A DNA stretch of 64,000 nt from CAVTTH01 sp963737545. GTDB taxonomy: Bacteria; Verrucomicrobiota; Verrucomicrobiia; Chthoniobacterales; UBA10450. The notes under the pieces were generated by a model, which was given only the letters and a program-made list of their open reading frames with translations, did no database searches and was not told the origin of the DNA. Location: positions 1,178,001 through 1,242,000 of the forward strand of contig CAVTTH010000003.1 in assembly GCA_963737545.1 (NCBI GenBank), given 5' to 3'. Position 1 is the first letter of the stretch; the number at the start of each line of letters is the position of its first letter. The position numbers and the translations under genes were made by a program. This document shows, piece after piece, positions 25,885 through 35,583 of the stretch.

Positions 25885-26801
25885 ATGCGCGTCTTGATTT
25901 GCAGCGATGGGACCGATCCGGCGGACCGGCCGACGAAACTCGGCGGATTACTGGCGGGTCCGTGCCACGCCGCGACCACGCTTTTGGGAATCGCGGAACA
26001 ACCGGCCGACACCCAGCCCTTGCGGGCGGCGCTGGAAAACGAGGCGGCATTGTTGCGCAGCAAATACGGCGTTTCGCCGGAAATCGTCATGCGCGAAGGC
26101 GAACCGATCTGGCAAATTCTGAACTCAAACAACCGACAATCAGTACCGACGTCGCCATCATCGGAACCCGGGCGAAGGCGAGGACCGGGTTGTATTGGTA
26201 TTCGGAGAAGACTTACGAAGTTATCAAGGCCATCCCGTCCCCGGTGCTGGTGGCGAAGGGTGAGTGTGAGCGCATTTCACGTTTCCTGGTCTGCACCGGC
26301 GGTAAGCACTATATCGAGGATGCAGTGCAGCTGACGGGCAAGCTTGCCGCCTGCGTCGGCGCGTCAGTCACGCTGCTTCACGTCATGGCGGAGCCGCCGG
26401 CGGTTTTCGCTGACCTTCTCCGGCTGGAAAACGTGGAAAGACTGCTCGCATCGGGATCGGAACTTGGCGTCAATCTGCGTGGACAAAAGGGAAGTCTGGA
26501 AAAACTGGGCGTGAAGACGGAGGTGCGCATCCGGCACGGAGTTGCCCTCGATCAGATTTTCGCGGAAGTGCTGGAAGGCCACTACGACGTCATCGTAACT
26601 GGGTCTTCGCAAACGCGCGGCCCGCTCCGGCACTACATCATGGGTGATCTCACGCTCAGCATTCTCAATCGCGCGGAATGTCCGGTCCTGGTTGCGCGTG
26701 CCGGTCCACTGAACGCGAAGCGCGGAGGTTTTTGGAGTGGGCTCAAGGCGATCTTCGCATCTGCGCCGGCGGCTCGTGTCCCGGAGCCGGCCACTGAGTA
26801 G
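25885..26801 (+). CDS. Universal stress protein, tandem Usp domains, one frameshift
   Basis: About 305 residues if a missing base around 26120-26140 is restored. The first frame gives MRVLICSDGTDPADRPTKLG to WQILNSNN; the second continues STDVAIIGTRAKAR through a second Usp domain (RFLVCTGGKHYIEDAVQL, HYDVIVTGSSQTRGPLRHYIMGDLTLSILNRAECPVLVAR). The C-terminal domain has the GSxxxGxxxxxxxGS-like nucleotide-binding pattern in degenerate form. It is likely co-transcribed with the TauE/SafE permease six bases upstream. Confidence 0.8.
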
Positions 26802-26852
26802 CTGGACGGCACGGCGGTCGTCCCTCCAGAGCTCTTGATCTCGCCCTAACCA

Positions 26853-27729
26853 ATGAACTGGCTGGCCCATCTTTGGCGCGAGTGGACGGTCGAGAGCTGG
26901 CGATCAATCGCGCCGGCGTTCGCAACCCCCGAGCCGTCGCGTTGGGACGATTCCCGGCTGACCGCGGCGTGGCTCGGTCATGCTACGGTGCTGATCAATT
27001 TCTTCGGCGTCACCATCCTGACCGACCCCGTGCTCTTTCCGCGCTGCGGCATTCGCCTGCCTCAGCTGACGATCGGGCCGAAGCGTTTGACCAAACCTGC
27101 CTTGGAATGGAACGCACTCCCGCCGATCGACCTCGTTCTGCTTTCGCACGCCCATTTCGATCACTTCGACATGCGGACACTCCATCGATTTTCAAAGGAG
27201 ACCGCAGTCATTACCGCTCCGCGCACGCGCGACTTGCTCCGCTGGACATCTTTCCTCGATGTGACCGAACTGCGTTGGGGCGAGGAACGAGAAATCATCG
27301 GTCCTAACGGGTCGATCACCGTAAAGGCGATTCGAGTGAATCATTGGGGAGCGCGAACGTTGCGCGATATTTATCGCGGCTACAACGGGTACATCATCGA
27401 AGGCCGCGGCCGGCGCATCATTTTCGGCGGCGACACCGCCTTCACTGAGGCTGTTTGTCGAACTGCGCGACGATCGTCCCTACGATTTGGCGATTATGAG
27501 CGTCGGTGCGTATGATCCTTGGATTCGAGTGCATGCCAATCCCGAGCAAGCCGTCGCGATGTGCGATGCGGCCGGTGTTCGCTACATCATGCCGGTCCAT
27601 CACCAGACGTTTCGCCTGAGCGCCGAGCCATTCCGCGAACCGATCGAACGTTTCGAAACCGCGTTGCAAAAAGAGCCGGAGCGGATTGCCCTGCGCGAGA
27701 TCGGAGAGACCTTTGTCCTCCCCCTCTAG
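26853..27729 (+). CDS. Metallo-beta-lactamase-fold hydrolase (UlaG/NAPE-PLD-like), one frameshift
   Basis: About 291 residues if an extra base near 27448 is removed. The N-terminal frame has WLGHATVLINFFGVTILTDPVL, the metal motif LLSHAHFDHFD, NHWGAR and GGDTAFTE. After the shift the frame continues LFVELRDDRPYDLAIMSVGAYDPWIRVHANPEQAV...MPVHHQTFRLS. This order matches single-chain phosphodiesterase/lactonase members of the family. The substrate is unknown. Confidence 0.82.
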
Positions 27730-27739
27730 CCGCACTCCC

Positions 27740-27764
27740 TGTAGCCGCGCCTCTATGAGGCGCG
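27740..27764. repeat. Family D palindromic repeat
   Basis: TGTAGCCGCGCCTCTATGAG followed by GCGCG; the core CGCGCCTC-TAT-GAGGCGCG is a perfect hairpin. A near copy occurs at 28829. Confidence 0.75.
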
Positions 27765-27867
27765 AACGAAACCCATTCGTTGGTAATTTACTCTGATTTT
27801 TCAACGACTCGACTTCGTTAAGGAGAGGCTGACAAATCGGATCGAACCCGGTATCGTATTGGGGCGC

Positions 27868-28170
27868 ATGATTGCTCTGGAATCACCGGACAATGAAAGG
27901 ATTCTTGCTTTGGCCAGACGCCTTTTCTGGTGGAAAACGCCGGAGGACGCGCTCGCGGGCCGAAGTCGCTTTCTGGCCCAGGTGATGTGTCTGGGGACGT
28001 GGCACGACATCGAGGAGGCGAGACGCCTTTGGCCCACAGAAGTCTTTCGCGATGCGTTGCGCCACGCGCCGCCCGGCGTTTTCGATCCCAGGAGCTGGTC
28101 CTATTGGCATCACATGCTCGATCTCCTGCCAGTTCCACCGCTGCCAGTCAGGACGCTTCCGCAATGTTAA
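27868..28170 (+). CDS. Probable antitoxin-like partner of the nucleotidyltransferase
   Basis: A 100-residue protein with the pattern of small DUF6922-like partners found upstream of nucleotidyltransferases: LFWWKTPEDALAGRSRFLAQVMCLGTWHDIEEARRLWPTEVFRDALRHAPPGVFDPRSWSYWHHMLD-type composition. ATG 27868 was chosen; a TTG at 27859 is in frame. Its stop overlaps the ATG of the next gene by seven bases, a typical toxin-antitoxin arrangement. The role is inferred from context. Confidence 0.65.
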   Translation: MIALESPDNERILALARRLFWWKTPEDALAGRSRFLAQVMCLGTWHDIEEARRLWPTEVFRDALRHAPPGVFDPRSWSYWHHMLDLLPVPPLPVRTLPQC

Positions 28171-28832
28171 CGCCAGCGGAGAAAATTCTGCCAGCGTCGC
28201 AACTCTCCTTCTGGAATGAGGACAAACGCATCCCGGACCATTTCGTTCTCTACGGTGGAACAGCGCTGGCACTGCGTTTGGGCCACCGGCAATCTCTCGA
28301 CTTCGATTTTTTTTCGTCTGCACCGATCGAACTGGAACAGCTCGCTGCGACCATTCCTTTCGTTCGGGAAGCGGAAATTCTGCAAAGCGGCCCCAACACT
28401 CTCACCCTCCGGATTGATCGCGGAGGCCCGGTCACCATCTCCTTTTTCGGAAACCTTTCCTTCGGGCAATTGGCCGCCCCCGATCTGGCGGCTCCCGCTG
28501 GATTGAAGATTGCATCGCTCGCTGATTTGATGGCGACGAAGCTCAGAACAGTTTTTCAACGCTCGGAATCCAAAGACTACATTGATATCGCGGCGATGAT
28601 TCGCGCTGGCATTTCCCTGGAAAAAGGATTGGGCGGCGCGATCGCACTTTTTGATCCGAACTTTAATCCGGCCCTGCCTTTGAAGGCGCTGACCTATTTC
28701 GGTGACGGCGACCTCGGGTTGGTTCCGGCGGAAACAAGGGAATACTTGATCGCGAAGGTGAAAGAGACGCACGAGTTTCCGAAGGTAACACCGCATGCGC
28801 GAACCATCGGCTCCCTGACGCCGGACCTGTAA
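28164..28832 (+). CDS. AbiEii/AbiGii-type nucleotidyltransferase (putative toxin)
   Basis: A 222-residue nucleotidyltransferase-fold protein with the GG-T-A-L...D-x-D core visible as VLYGGTALALRLGHRQSLDFDFFS, followed by SLADLMATKLRTVFQRSESKDYIDIAAMI, the conserved lysine helix of the AbiEii/MenT-like group. It probably transfers nucleotides to an RNA or protein target. The overlapping upstream gene is its likely antitoxin. The TAA stop falls in a family D repeat. Confidence 0.8.
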   Translation: MLTPAEKILPASQLSFWNEDKRIPDHFVLYGGTALALRLGHRQSLDFDFFSSAPIELEQLAATIPFVREAEILQSGPNTLTLRIDRGGPVTISFFGNLSFGQLAAPDLAAPAGLKIASLADLMATKLRTVFQRSESKDYIDIAAMIRAGISLEKGLGGAIALFDPNFNPALPLKALTYFGDGDLGLVPAETREYLIAKVKETHEFPKVTPHARTIGSLTPDL

Positions 28833-28855
28833 GCGCGCCTCTATGAGCCGCGCCG
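28829..28855. repeat. Family D repeat overlapping a stop codon
   Basis: TGTAAGCGCGCCTCTATGAG followed by CCGCGCC. It matches the copy at 27740 except for TGTAA in place of TGTAG. The TAA is the stop codon of the nucleotidyltransferase gene. Confidence 0.65.
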
Positions 28856-28907
28856 GTTCACCCTTGCCCGCATTCGGACTGGATGGCATCTTGCGCCCGC
28901 CCAAATC

Positions 28908-28982
<75 letters not shown>

Positions 28983-28996
28983 GAATCGGAGTCGCT

Positions 28997-30268
28997 TCAG
29001 TCCGCGCGCTTGTCGGCCGGAGCTTCCGCCATGCCGGCGCGTTTCAAACGCCACAACTCGTTAGCGAGTCCGATAAAGAGCAAAGGGTTGCAAAAAATAC
29101 GCTCCCGTAGGTTTGCGCCTTTAGGGGATTCGGAATCGTGATGGCAAGCAGCGCCAGTGCAGCCATTGTCCAGCGGAGCAACGCCGGGGCCGGCGCCGAT
29201 CATCAGCCGGTGAACGATGACGGTAAATGGGTAGAGCAGCCAAACGTAGAGGTATCCGAACGAAAGTGGAGTGAACATCAGCATCAGGAGAAGAAGGAGG
29301 GCGAATTCGATCGCATCGGTTTCAGCGGTCCGCCGCGCGCGTCGGGGCATCACGCCGATGTAGACCAGACCAAGCAGCAAGGCCGAGCCAAGAATGATCT
29401 TGTTCACGGTCGCGAATTTCAGATCCGCGATATTGGCGTAGACCGGCGTGTGCGGCGCCCATTGGAAATTATATTCCGTATGCCGCAGCATTCGGTTGGC
29501 GACACCGAAGATCGATTGGTTCTTCCAGGCGTTGCTGCGTCCCGCGCGCTGGCCGACTCCGGTCTCATCATATTTCAGGAGCATGCCATCAGTCCAGCGA
29601 TGCAAATCCTGCCGGGCGAGTGCTGGGCCGCGAAATGGGATCGGCAACACCAGGAGAAATGCGAGCGCGAGAATGAGCGAACCGGTCGCGACCCAATAAC
29701 GCCGATAGATGAGATATGCGATCGCGGCGATCGGGAAGGCTTTGATGGCGGCGGCCAGGGCAATCAATGTGCCCGCGAAAATGTGATGTTTGCCGCGCAG
29801 GCAAACGAACGCCCCGAGCAAAAGCGCGAGCAGGAGCAGGCTGGGCTGTCCGAGCAGGAAATTGCTCCAGACGTAAATGATGACGATAAAATTTGGCGCG
29901 AAATACAGCAGCGCGTCCTGGCGTCCCCATTTCCCGGTTGCGAGGTAAACCGAGAAAATAATGCACGCGATCCAGGCCGCAGCATTGAGCACGACGAAGA
30001 AGAAGATCAAACCGAACTGCCCGAGCAGACTAACCGGCGCGAGCAGGAGCGCGCACGGTGGCGGATACATGAAATCGAATTTGTGGACGAGACTGTCGGG
30101 ATAAACTTCCTGACCGTGGAGGACGAGCTGTCCGGTTTGATACCAGGTGATGTAATCCTTGATGCTGTGACCGCGCAGGCAATGGAGCAGCGGTACAATC
30201 GCGAATACGAGCAGCACCACGACGAAGGACCAGAACAGGAACCGAAACGTTCTCTTCTCTGAGTTCAA
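28997..30268 (-). CDS. GT87/DUF2029-type polytopic membrane glycosyltransferase
   Basis: About 423 residues with roughly ten transmembrane helices and the DUF2029/GT-C-like pattern: HSIKDYITWYQTGQLVLHGQEVYPD after the first helix, then MYPPPCALLLAPVSLLG, NFLLGQPSLLLLALLLGAFV and IKAFPIAAIAYLIYRRYW. Such enzymes use polyprenyl-phosphate sugars as donors; the substrate is unknown. A TTG at 30268 is the likely start. The same frame continues upstream without a stop into the end of gatA, giving an apparent fusion. Confidence 0.75.
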   Translation of the reverse strand: MNSEKRTFRFLFWSFVVVLLVFAIVPLLHCLRGHSIKDYITWYQTGQLVLHGQEVYPDSLVHKFDFMYPPPCALLLAPVSLLGQFGLIFFFVVLNAAAWIACIIFSVYLATGKWGRQDALLYFAPNFIVIIYVWSNFLLGQPSLLLLALLLGAFVCLRGKHHIFAGTLIALAAAIKAFPIAAIAYLIYRRYWVATGSLILALAFLLVLPIPFRGPALARQDLHRWTDGMLLKYDETGVGQRAGRSNAWKNQSIFGVANRMLRHTEYNFQWAPHTPVYANIADLKFATVNKIILGSALLLGLVYIGVMPRRARRTAETDAIEFALLLLLMLMFTPLSFGYLYVWLLYPFTVIVHRLMIGAGPGVAPLDNGCTGAACHHDSESPKGANLRERIFCNPLLFIGLANELWRLKRAGMAEAPADKRAD

Positions 30269-30303
30269 AGTTGGATGGCGTTGGACGCTGGACGTTGAAT
30301 GTT
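30265..30303. repeat. Short TTGGACG-type direct repeat at the gatA/GT87 junction
   Basis: GTTGGATGGCGTTGGACGCT then GGACGTTGAATG: imperfect copies of a GTTGGACG unit separated by one to two bases. It sits exactly between the gatA C terminus and the GT87 start and is translated in the read-through frame. Confidence 0.45.
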
Positions 30304-30311
30304 TCCGCCCG

Positions 30312-31768
30312 TCATCGGGCGGCCGATGCTTATGCCATTCCGTGCTTTGTTCGTAGGCGTAGGCGATTTGCAAGAGGCGCGCTTCATCGAGGGCTTTACC
30401 GAGCAATTGCAATCCGATCGGAAGCTGGTGCCCTTCCTCGCTCTGGGCGAAACCGCACGGAAGACTGACGCCGCAAATTCCGGCGAGGTTCGCCGCGTTC
30501 GTGAAAATATCGGCGAGATACATTTGTAATGGATCGGCTCGTACGCTCCCCGAACTTGAACGCGGGAACCGGCGACGTCGGTGAGATCAACGCGTCCACT
30601 TTTGCGAACGCCTCCGTGAAATCCTGCCGGATCAGCTCGCGAACTTTTTGCGCCCGCAGATAGTAGGCGTCGTAATAGCCCGAACTCAGAACATAGGTCC
30701 CGAGAATGATGCGGCGTTTCACCTCCGGCCCGAAACCTTCCCCGCGGGTGCGGCCATAATGATCGAGCAAATCCCTCGGATTTTCCGCTCGATAACCGTA
30801 ACGAACGCCGTCGAAGCGGGCGAGATTGGCCGAGGCCTCCGCGGTGGCGAGAATGTAGTAGACGGCGATCGCGTAGTCGGTGTGCGGCAACGGCACTTCC
30901 ACAATCTCTGCACCCAACGATTGGAATTGTGCGACAGCAGCATCGACCGCGGCCTTCACCTGCGGATCGACTCCTTCGATCATGTATTCCTTCGGCAATC
31001 CCAGGCGCAGGCCGCGCAAATCTTGCCCGAGTAGCGCGGTGTAGTCGGGCACCGCTTCGTTGAGACAGAGTGACTGTCGAGTGGATCGGCGCCAGCGATC
31101 GCATTCAACAATAGCGCTGTATCGCGCACGGTCTTTGTCAGCGGTCCGATTTGATCGAGCGACGAAGCAAACGCGACGAGGCCGAAACGCGAAACTCGTC
31201 CGTAGGTGGGTTTGAGTCCGACTATTCCGCACAGCGATGCCGGCTGCCGGATCGATCCGCCGGTATCAGTTCCGAGAGCGCCGAACGCTTCATCTGCCGC
31301 GACCGCGGCCGCCGGACCACCGCTGGAACCTCCCGGAACACGCGAAAGATCCCACGGGTTGCGAGTTAATTTCACGCTCGAATTTTCGGTGGAGGAACCC
31401 ATGGCAAATTCGTCCATGTTCATCTTGCCGAATGGAATCGCGCCGGCGGTTTTCAATTTACGAATCGCAGTGGCGTCGTACGGCGCGTGATAATTGCGCA
31501 GGATTTTCGAGGCGCACGTGCACGACTGTCCGGCAACGCTAATGACGTCTTTGATGGCGATCGGCACTCCGCCGAGCGGGAGATTGACGTCCGCGCCCTC
31601 CGCCTTTTTCGCCGCGGCGTCGAAGTCTAACGACAAATACGCTTCGACCTGCGGATCAACTTCCGCGATTCGGGCGCGCAAGGCTTCGAGCACTTCGCGG
31701 GGCGAGACTTCGCGGCTCCGGAGCAGCGCCTGAAGTTCGGCGATGGTGAGCGCCGGCAGATCGATCAT
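30312..31768 (-). CDS. gatA: Aspartyl/glutamyl-tRNA amidotransferase subunit A, two or three frameshifts
   Basis: Amidase subunit of GatCAB, which converts mis-acylated Glu-tRNA(Gln) and Asp-tRNA(Asn). About 485 residues over three frames. The first covers the catalytic Lys-Ser-Ser triad region (GGVPIAIKDVI, PGGSSGGPAAAVAA, GTDTGGSIRQPASLCG). The second, from about 31066, covers LCLNEAVPDYTALLGQ to ISPTSPVPAFKFGE. The third, from about 30540, covers DPLQMYLADIFTNAANLAGICG to EWHKHRPP. Start ATG 31768 overlaps the gatC stop. The stop is not in frame in the data; a TGA at 30314-30312 after one more shift is the likely end. The gene is normally essential, so indels in the assembly are the best explanation. 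Confidence 0.88.
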
Positions 31769-32055
31769 TCCACGACTTTGGTGACGATGAAAAGATCGTT
31801 GGACTGGCGCGGCGCGTTGCTCAGGGCTTCTTCCGCGGTCAACCAATCGCGCGGTTCGTCTTCGCGAAAGACATTGAAAATTGGAACGCCGTGGGCCGCG
31901 GTTTCCACCTGGCTGACGTCGACTTCGCGCAGCTTGTCCGCGTATTCGAGAACGTGATCGAGTTGCGTTTGGAAGAGAGCAATCTCTTCGGCCGTGAGAT
32001 TGAGACGAGCGAGTTGAGCGACGTAAGCAACGTCGAGATCGGCGGCGTGGGACAT
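31765..32055 (-). CDS. gatC: Aspartyl/glutamyl-tRNA amidotransferase subunit C
   Basis: The 96-residue GatC subunit that stabilises GatA. Diagnostic blocks are VAYVAQLARLNLTAEEIALFQTQLDHVLEY and the C-terminal PRDWLTAEEALSNAPRQ...FIVTKVVE. Start at ATG 32055, stop overlapping the gatA start (ATGA). gatB is not in this window. Confidence 0.95.
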   Translation of the reverse strand: MSHAADLDVAYVAQLARLNLTAEEIALFQTQLDHVLEYADKLREVDVSQVETAAHGVPIFNVFREDEPRDWLTAEEALSNAPRQSNDLFIVTKVVE

Positions 32056-32067
32056 CTCGGTCGCTGC

Positions 32068-32436
32068 TTAGAGACGGAAATTGGTCAACAGCCAGATCAC
32101 TGCCGCCGTGAGCGCGATGACCAGAACGAGGAAAATGATCCGGCCTTCCCGACGTTCTTTGCGCATGGAAACGCGCCGGCCTGAGCCTGCCCCATCATTG
32201 TCCGTAAAACGCTTGTCCTGGATGGTGAGCGAAACATCGAGACGATTGCCTCCTTCACTCGCGCGCCGCAGCAACTCCTCGCGTTGCCGGCGGGACGTTT
32301 CCTCCGCCTCCCGCGGCGCTTCCTTGATCATGCGCTCGAGTTTTTCCATTTCCTCGCGCAGGTGCGATTCTGCGCGGGCCAGGTCTGCTTGTTTCTGAGT
32401 AAGGGGGGTATCGAGTTTTGAGGGTCGGCGAAACAT
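32068..32436 (-). CDS. Coiled-coil protein with C-terminal membrane anchor
   Basis: A 122-residue protein of unknown function. Residues about 12-62 are a charged, heptad-like helix (KQADLARAESHLREEMEKLERMIKEAP...), followed by a linker and a single C-terminal transmembrane helix (GRIIFLVLVIALTAAVIWLLTNF). It has the same architecture as the upstream gene, six bases away, and is followed by gatC 12 bases on, so it belongs to one operon. Confidence 0.7.
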   Translation of the reverse strand: MFRRPSKLDTPLTQKQADLARAESHLREEMEKLERMIKEAPREAEETSRRQREELLRRASEGGNRLDVSLTIQDKRFTDNDGAGSGRRVSMRKERREGRIIFLVLVIALTAAVIWLLTNFRL

Positions 32437-32442
32437 GCGGAA

Positions 32443-33072
32443 CTACTGAGTTTTCGCCGCCATCCAAAGGAAAATGAGCAGCGCGATACAGCAGAAGACG
32501 ATTAATGGAAGCGTCAACGCCAACCCGATCTGGAGCCATTGCCCAAATGATCTCCCGCCGCCAACGCCAGAATAATCGGGCGCCACTTCGGGCAGAGCCG
32601 CACCGCTCGTTTCTTCATTCGTCCCCGCGTACAAGCGGCTGCGTTGCTGACTGAAATCCGCGCGCGCGTCGTCCACCGTGCTCAGCGCGCGGCTCAATTC
32701 CTTGTGCAGATCGGTCGGGTTCCAATCTTTCGGATCGATCGCTTCGAGCATCTCCAGATGCTGGCCGAAACTTTCGCGAGTTGCGCGCAACTGCTCGAGT
32801 TTCTTTTGCGTGTCGTAGGCTTCCCGCTCCAGCACGACCAGCGATCGCGTGAGTTTGTCGGTCATCTCGGCCCGTCCCTGTTCCAGTTCGGCCTGACGCC
32901 GGCTCAGTTCTTCGAGCTCGCGTTTTTGTTTCTCGATCTGCTCCTGTTGTCGCTTCAGCTGGAGCAATTGCTCCTGCGCCTTTTGCACTTGCGAGTCGAG
33001 GTGTTCAGTCGAAGCGGTCTCTTCTTCGCTTAATTCCAGCATCTGCTCGATTGGTCGAATTCGTTCTGCCAT
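32443..33072 (-). CDS. Long coiled-coil protein with C-terminal membrane anchor
   Basis: A 209-residue protein. Residues about 20-125 are almost entirely Glu/Gln/Lys/Leu heptads, predicted coiled coil. A short Gly-rich linker (YSGVGGGRSFGQW) precedes a single C-terminal helix (LALTLPLIVFCCIALLIFLWMAA). It is the first gene of the operon leading to gatC and gatA. No named family recognised; the topology suggests a cytoplasmic coiled coil tethered to the inner membrane. Confidence 0.7.
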   Translation of the reverse strand: MAERIRPIEQMLELSEEETASTEHLDSQVQKAQEQLLQLKRQQEQIEKQKRELEELSRRQAELEQGRAEMTDKLTRSLVVLEREAYDTQKKLEQLRATRESFGQHLEMLEAIDPKDWNPTDLHKELSRALSTVDDARADFSQQRSRLYAGTNEETSGAALPEVAPDYSGVGGGRSFGQWLQIGLALTLPLIVFCCIALLIFLWMAAKTQ

Positions 33073-33213
33073 GAAAATCCTTCGCGGGGTTGAGTAGTTA
33101 ACTTTGCGGTGCGTTGTGTTGGCGGCGGCCGCTCAGCGCCCACATTAATAAGACGGCCTGAAAATTCCAGACAATTTGCGTAGGAAAATCATCGCGGGCA
33201 AAATCCTCTGCTT

Positions 33214-33347
33214 GTCATCCTGAGCGTAGCGAAGGACCTCCCATCGGTCTTTGATTTTTCAAAGGGCCGTTGATCCTGTTCGAAGGACCAATCTCGCGCG
33301 AGTCCGAATCGGACGTTTGCGCGGTTCCTCGCTCCGCTCGGAATGAC
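33214..33347. repeat. Family A palindromic repeat
   Basis: GTCATCCTGAGCGTAGCGAA followed by GGACCTC at the left and GCTCCGCTCGGAATGAC at the right, with an interior of about 90 bases. It fills most of the 285-base gap 33073-33357, in which no gene was seen. Confidence 0.82.
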
Positions 33348-33357
33348 GGACTTTTTT

Positions 33358-34526
33358 CTAACGCCCCGGCATCATCTCCAGGAGCGCCCCCTTGAAATAT
33401 TCCGTTTCCGGGAGAGTCGGCAGCACGGGATGATCGAGGGCTTGCTCGAAACGATGGAGGAGTCGCGCGGAACGCCGCGCGTCCACCAGCGCCTCGGCAA
33501 TCATTTCTGAAAACACTTCCCTGCTGACATGATGCGAGCAGGAAAATGTCGCGAGCAAGCCATCGTGTGAAAGCATTTTGAAGGCGCGCACATGCAGTTC
33601 GCGATAGCCGCGCATCGCATCACGCAATCCGCCTTTCGTCTTGGTGAATGACGGCGGATCAAGAATGATCAGGTCGTATTGGGTCTGCGCTTTCTCCGCC
33701 GCGCGCAGGAATTGAAACACATCCTGCGTAACCCAGCGAACGTCGAGTTCGTTGTTCGCCGCATTTTGTCGGGCAGTCTCAACGTTCTCGACACCTGCTT
33801 CGACGGCGGTGACTTCGCTCGCGCCCGCTCGTGCGCAAACCAGGGCGAATGCTCCCTCGCTGGTGAAGCAATCGAGAACGCGCCTTCCCGTCGCGTGCTC
33901 CGCCACAAGCGGATAGCTCGGTACCTGGTCGAGATAGAACCCGGTCTTTTGCGAATGCAGCAAATCAATCTGCAATTTCAAACCGGCGACCGTGATCGCG
34001 ACCTCGGGCGGTCCTTCGCCTGACAGAATCCCACTGCGCAACTCCAACCCTTCGGCGCGGCGAACCGGCACATCGTTCCGTTCAACGATGCTCCTCGCAT
34101 CGAGCGCGGCGGTCATAGCCCTAACGATCAGTTCTCTCCGCATGTCCATCGCCATGGTGAGCGTTTGCAGGACAAAATATTCGCCGTAACGATCGATGAT
34201 CACGCCGGGCAAACCGTCGCTTTCGCTCCAGACGACACGGCAAAGCTGAGGATCGATATGGCGTCGCCGCGATATTCCGCGGCCTGCGCGATCCGGCGTT
34301 GAAAAAAATCGAGATCGAGGTCCTGCCGGCGACGCGAGAATCGCCGCGCCACGATTTGCGATTTGCTGTTGTAAATGGCGCTGCCGATCAAGTGATCGCG
34401 GCCATCTTTCAGAGAGATGACATCTCCGTCCGCCGGATTGCCGAAAGTTTTCAGCACTTCGCCGGTAAAGACCCAGTCGTGGCCATGCAAGATGCGCGCG
34501 CGGGGTTTGACGACAATTCCGGCCAT
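33358..34526 (-). CDS. rlmI: 23S rRNA (cytosine) methyltransferase, RlmI-like, one frameshift
   Basis: SAM-dependent rRNA methyltransferase. About 389 residues if a missing base near 34250-34262 is restored. The N-terminal frame from ATG 34526 gives the PUA-like domain (MAGIVVKPRARILHGHDWVFTGEV...IGSAIYNSKSQIVARRF); the remainder gives SDGLPGVIIDRYGEYFVLQTL, GFYLDQVPSYPLV, VLDCFTSEGAFALVCARAGASEVTAVE and the catalytic LIILDPPSFTKTKGG. The FYLDQ...DCF...DPPSF order is characteristic of RlmI/RlmI-like enzymes; the exact target base is not proven. Confidence 0.85.
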
Positions 34527-34546
34527 GCGCTAATGATGTCCTACTT

Positions 34547-35437
34547 ATGCAAACCGCTCCACAGTCGATTGTCGATCTTCCCGGAATCAAAAAGCTGCGC
34601 AGTGGAAAAGTCCGCGAAGTGTTCGATCTCGGCGAGACGTTGCTTTTCGTCGTGACCGATCGGCTCTCGGCTTTCGACGTCATCCTGCCCGATCCGATTC
34701 CGAAAAAGGGAGCGGTTCTGAATCAGCTCTCGGCCTTTTGGTTCAAGCGCTTCGAGAAAATCGACAATCATTTTGTCACGGCCGATTTCGAGGATTTTCC
34801 GAAGGAATTGCAGCCATTTCGGAAGCAACTGGCCGGGCGCTCAATGATCGTTCGCAAGACCAGGCCATTGACGGTCGAGTGCGTCGTGCGCGGCTATCTG
34901 GCGGGGTCCGGCTGGAAGGAATACCAACAATCGCAGAGTGTCTGCGGCATCAAGTTGCCGTCGGGATTGCAACTCGCCTCGCAGTTGCCCGAGCCGATTT
35001 TCACACCCTCAACCAAGGCAGATGAAGGTCACGATGAAAACATCGATATGCAGGAATGCGCGCGCATCCTCGGTGACGAAATGGCGAATCGGGTAAGAGA
35101 TCTCAGCCTCCAGATTTACTCGGCCGGACGCGATCACGCGGCGCAGTGCGGTATCATCGTGGCCGACACGAAGTTCGAATTCGGCACGGTCGGCGACAAA
35201 TTGCTTCTGATCGACGAGTGCCTGACGCCCGACTCGTCCCGGTTTTGGCCGAAAAATGAATACGTCGTGGGCAAGAGTCCGCCCAGCTTCGACAAACAAT
35301 TCGTGCGCGATTATCTCGAAACGCTCGATTGGGACAAAACTCCGCCCGGACCGAAATTGCCCAACGAAGTGATCGAGAAAACGAGCGCGAAATATCTCGA
35401 AGCCTACGAACGTCTGACTGGCAGCGCTCTCGCCTAA
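34547..35437 (+). CDS. purC: Phosphoribosylaminoimidazole-succinocarboxamide synthase
   Basis: SAICAR synthetase of purine synthesis. The 296-residue product has LRSGKVREVFDLGETLLFVVTDRLSAFDVIL at the N terminus, RPLTVECVVRGYLAGSGWKEY, the signature PEPIFTPSTKADEGHDENI and the later ADTKFEFGTVGDKLLLIDE-type segment with TPDSSRFWP. It is the longer, single-domain form common outside Enterobacteria. Twenty bases separate its start from the divergent rlmI start. Confidence 0.96.
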   Translation: MQTAPQSIVDLPGIKKLRSGKVREVFDLGETLLFVVTDRLSAFDVILPDPIPKKGAVLNQLSAFWFKRFEKIDNHFVTADFEDFPKELQPFRKQLAGRSMIVRKTRPLTVECVVRGYLAGSGWKEYQQSQSVCGIKLPSGLQLASQLPEPIFTPSTKADEGHDENIDMQECARILGDEMANRVRDLSLQIYSAGRDHAAQCGIIVADTKFEFGTVGDKLLLIDECLTPDSSRFWPKNEYVVGKSPPSFDKQFVRDYLETLDWDKTPPGPKLPNEVIEKTSAKYLEAYERLTGSALA

Positions 35438-35449
35438 AGCGGTGGTTCC

Positions 35450-35583
35450 GGGGAGCACACGCGCCTCACGTGTGGGTTTCGCCGCCTCGGCGAAACGAAT
35501 TTTCTGAGATCCAAGTTACATCCAGGGGTCAAGTTCGCGATGGCGAGGGCGCCATCGCCAACACGCGAGGCGCGTGTGCTCCC
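35450..35583. repeat. Family B palindromic repeat
   Basis: GGGGAGCACACGCGCCTCAC at the left and CACGCGAGGCGCGTGTGCTC followed by CC at the right are inverted arms. Inner palindromes are TTTCGCCGCCTCGGCGAAA and GGCGAGGGCGCC. It lies downstream of purC and overlaps the end of the convergent small membrane protein gene. Confidence 0.85.

Noticed and set aside
29138..30262. 374-codon open frame opposite the GT87-like gene
   Set aside because: Highly polar, Gln/Glu/Arg-rich translation typical of antisense to membrane helices.
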